DNA of 6,118 nucleotides from Paracoccaceae bacterium (GTDB taxonomy: Bacteria; Pseudomonadota; Alphaproteobacteria; Rhodobacterales; Rhodobacteraceae), in assembly GCA_007119835.1 (NCBI GenBank), contig SKOX01000196.1, positions 1-6,118 on the forward strand. The letters are read 5' to 3'. Below the pieces are notes generated by a model. It ran no database searches. It worked only from the letters and a program-made list of their open reading frames with translations, and was not told the origin of the DNA. Shown in pieces: positions 5,006 to 6,118 of the stretch. Position 1 is the stretch's first letter. Every line of letters starts with the position of its first letter. The position numbers and the translations under genes are program-made.

Positions 5006-6118
5006 ATGGCACTGACACTCAGCATACCGGTCAGCAACGACCTCACACCCCGGATCACGGTGATCGGCGTCGGCGGTGCCGGCGGCAACGCCGTCAACAA
5101 CATGATCGAGAACCAGCTCGAGGGCTGCGAGTTCATCGTCGCGAACACCGACCACCAGGCGCTGCAGCAGAGCCGGGCCGGCAACAAGCTGCAGCTCGGC
5201 GCGCGGGTGACGGAAGGCCTCGGCGCCGGCGCCCGGCCCGAGGTGGGTGCCGCGGCCGCCGAGGAGTCGATCGAGGAGATCGTCGACCGGCTCGTCGGCT
5301 GCCACATGTGCTTCATCACCGCCGGCATGGGCGGCGGCACCGGCACGGGTGCTGCCCCGATCATCGCCCGGGCGGCCCGCGAGATGGGCATCCTCACGGT
5401 CGGCGTCGTGACCAAGCCGTTCCAGTTCGAGGGCGGCCGGCGGATGAAGCAGGCCGAAAGCGGCCTCGACGAGCTGCAGCAGCACGTCGACACGCTGATC
5501 ATCATCCCCAACCAGAACCTCTTCCGCATCGCCAACGAGAAGACCACCTTCACCGAGGCCTTCGCGCTCGCCGACGACGTGCTCTACCAGGGCGTCAAGG
5601 GCGTGACCGACCTGATGGTGCGGCCGGGCATCATCAACCTCGACTTCGCCGACGTGCGCTCGGTGATGAACGAGATGGGCAAGGCGATGATGGGCACGGG
5701 CGAGAGCTCGGGCGAGGACCGCTCGGTGCAGGCGGCCGAGAAGGCGATCGCCAACCCGCTCCTCGACGAGATCAGCCTCAAGGGCGCCAGGGGCGTGCTG
5801 ATCAACGTCACCGCCGGCCCCGACCTGACGCTCTTCGAGCTCGACGAGGCGGCGAACCGCATCCGGGCGGAGGTCGACCCGGACGCCAACATCATGGTCG
5901 GCTCGACCCTCGACCCGGAGATGACCGGCATGATGCGGGTCTCGGTCGTGGCCACCGGCATCGACGCGCTCGGCCGGACCGACACCATGCCGCTGCCGCG
6001 CAAGACCGGCTCGGAGACGGTGGCGCAGACGCCGCAGGCGGCGCGCGACAGCGGCCAGCCGCAGCGGGTTCCGGTCGCCCCGGCGGCGCAGGCGCCGGTG
6101 CAGCCGACCGCGCCCGCC
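5006..6118 (+). CDS. ftsZ: cell division protein FtsZ, C-terminus outside window
   Basis: FtsZ is the tubulin-like GTPase whose filaments form the division ring at mid-cell. The 371 codons visible cover the whole globular core: [16 protein letters not shown] (19-34, nucleotide-binding T1), ANTD (46-49), the tubulin signature [10 protein letters not shown] (109-118), FEGGRRM (141-147), [15 protein letters not shown] (168-182), the T7 synergy loop NLDFADV (211-217, with Asp213 and Asp216 that complete GTP hydrolysis in the next subunit) and [11 protein letters not shown] (310-320). From about residue 325 a Pro/Gln/Ala-rich linker begins and runs off the edge. The C-terminal peptide that binds FtsA and other partners is not seen. 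Alphaproteobacterial FtsZ proteins are often 480 residues or more because of this linker, so a sizeable part is probably missing. ATG 5006 gives a normal N-terminus (MALTLSIP). No catalytic residue is altered. Confidence 0.98.
   Translation, partial: MALTLSIPVSNDLTPRITVIGVGGAGGNAVNNMIENQLEGCEFIVANTDHQALQQSRAGNKLQLGARVTEGLGAGARPEVGAAAAEESIEEIVDRLVGCHMCFITAGMGGGTGTGAAPIIARAAREMGILTVGVVTKPFQFEGGRRMKQAESGLDELQQHVDTLIIIPNQNLFRIANEKTTFTEAFALADDVLYQGVKGVTDLMVRPGIINLDFADVRSVMNEMGKAMMGTGESSGEDRSVQAAEKAIANPLLDEISLKGARGVLINVTAGPDLTLFELDEAANRIRAEVDPDANIMVGSTLDPEMTGMMRVSVVATGIDALGRTDTMPLPRKTGSETVAQTPQAARDSGQPQRVPVAPAAQAPVQPTAPA

Noticed and set aside
4903..5553. Minus-strand 216-codon frame opposite the ftsZ 5' end and its leader
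   Set aside because: It is antisense to the highly conserved ftsZ core and gives a Ser/Pro/Ala-rich product with no domain.

Overview
The window is one end of a division and cell wall (dcw) cluster from a high-GC alphaproteobacterium, most likely a member of the Rhodobacterales. Base composition is visibly above 70% GC in the genes. The FtsQ N-terminus (RDPAPSRL then RLWL), the FtsA N-terminus (LYEVQRAMR), the MurB insert ([10 protein letters not shown]) and the FtsZ sequence around the T7 loop all resemble what I remember of Rhodobacterales proteins. That placement is from memory of the families, not from a search.

Layout. Bases 1-554 hold the first 184 codons of panB (ketopantoate hydroxymethyltransferase, pantothenate/CoA pathway) on the minus strand, cut by the window edge. 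A 117-base divergent spacer separates it from murB (672-1604), ddl (1667-2581), ftsQ (2569-3492), ftsA (3489-4820) and ftsZ (5006 to the right edge, C-terminus missing), all on the plus strand. MurB and Ddl make peptidoglycan precursors in the cytoplasm. FtsQ is the bitopic membrane scaffold of the divisome, FtsA tethers FtsZ to the membrane, and FtsZ forms the ring. ddl-ftsQ overlap by 13 bases and ftsQ-ftsA by 4, so these are probably translationally coupled.

The coding content is conserved and ordinary. The unexplained structure lies in three non-coding or AT-richer patches: (a) the panB/murB divergent spacer, with a perfect 13-base palindrome; (b) the 3' end of murB and the 62-base murB-ddl gap, where GC falls to about 44% and two hairpins can form; and (c) the 185-base ftsA-ftsZ gap. 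This last gap starts at about 43% GC and holds a possible 19-codon reading frame, a quasi-palindrome, three CTAG tetramers spaced exactly 16 bases apart and a GAATC (GANTC-type) site, so it looks like the ftsZ promoter/leader. No mobile element, tRNA, rRNA or CRISPR array was seen, and I found no evidence of a new multi-gene system.
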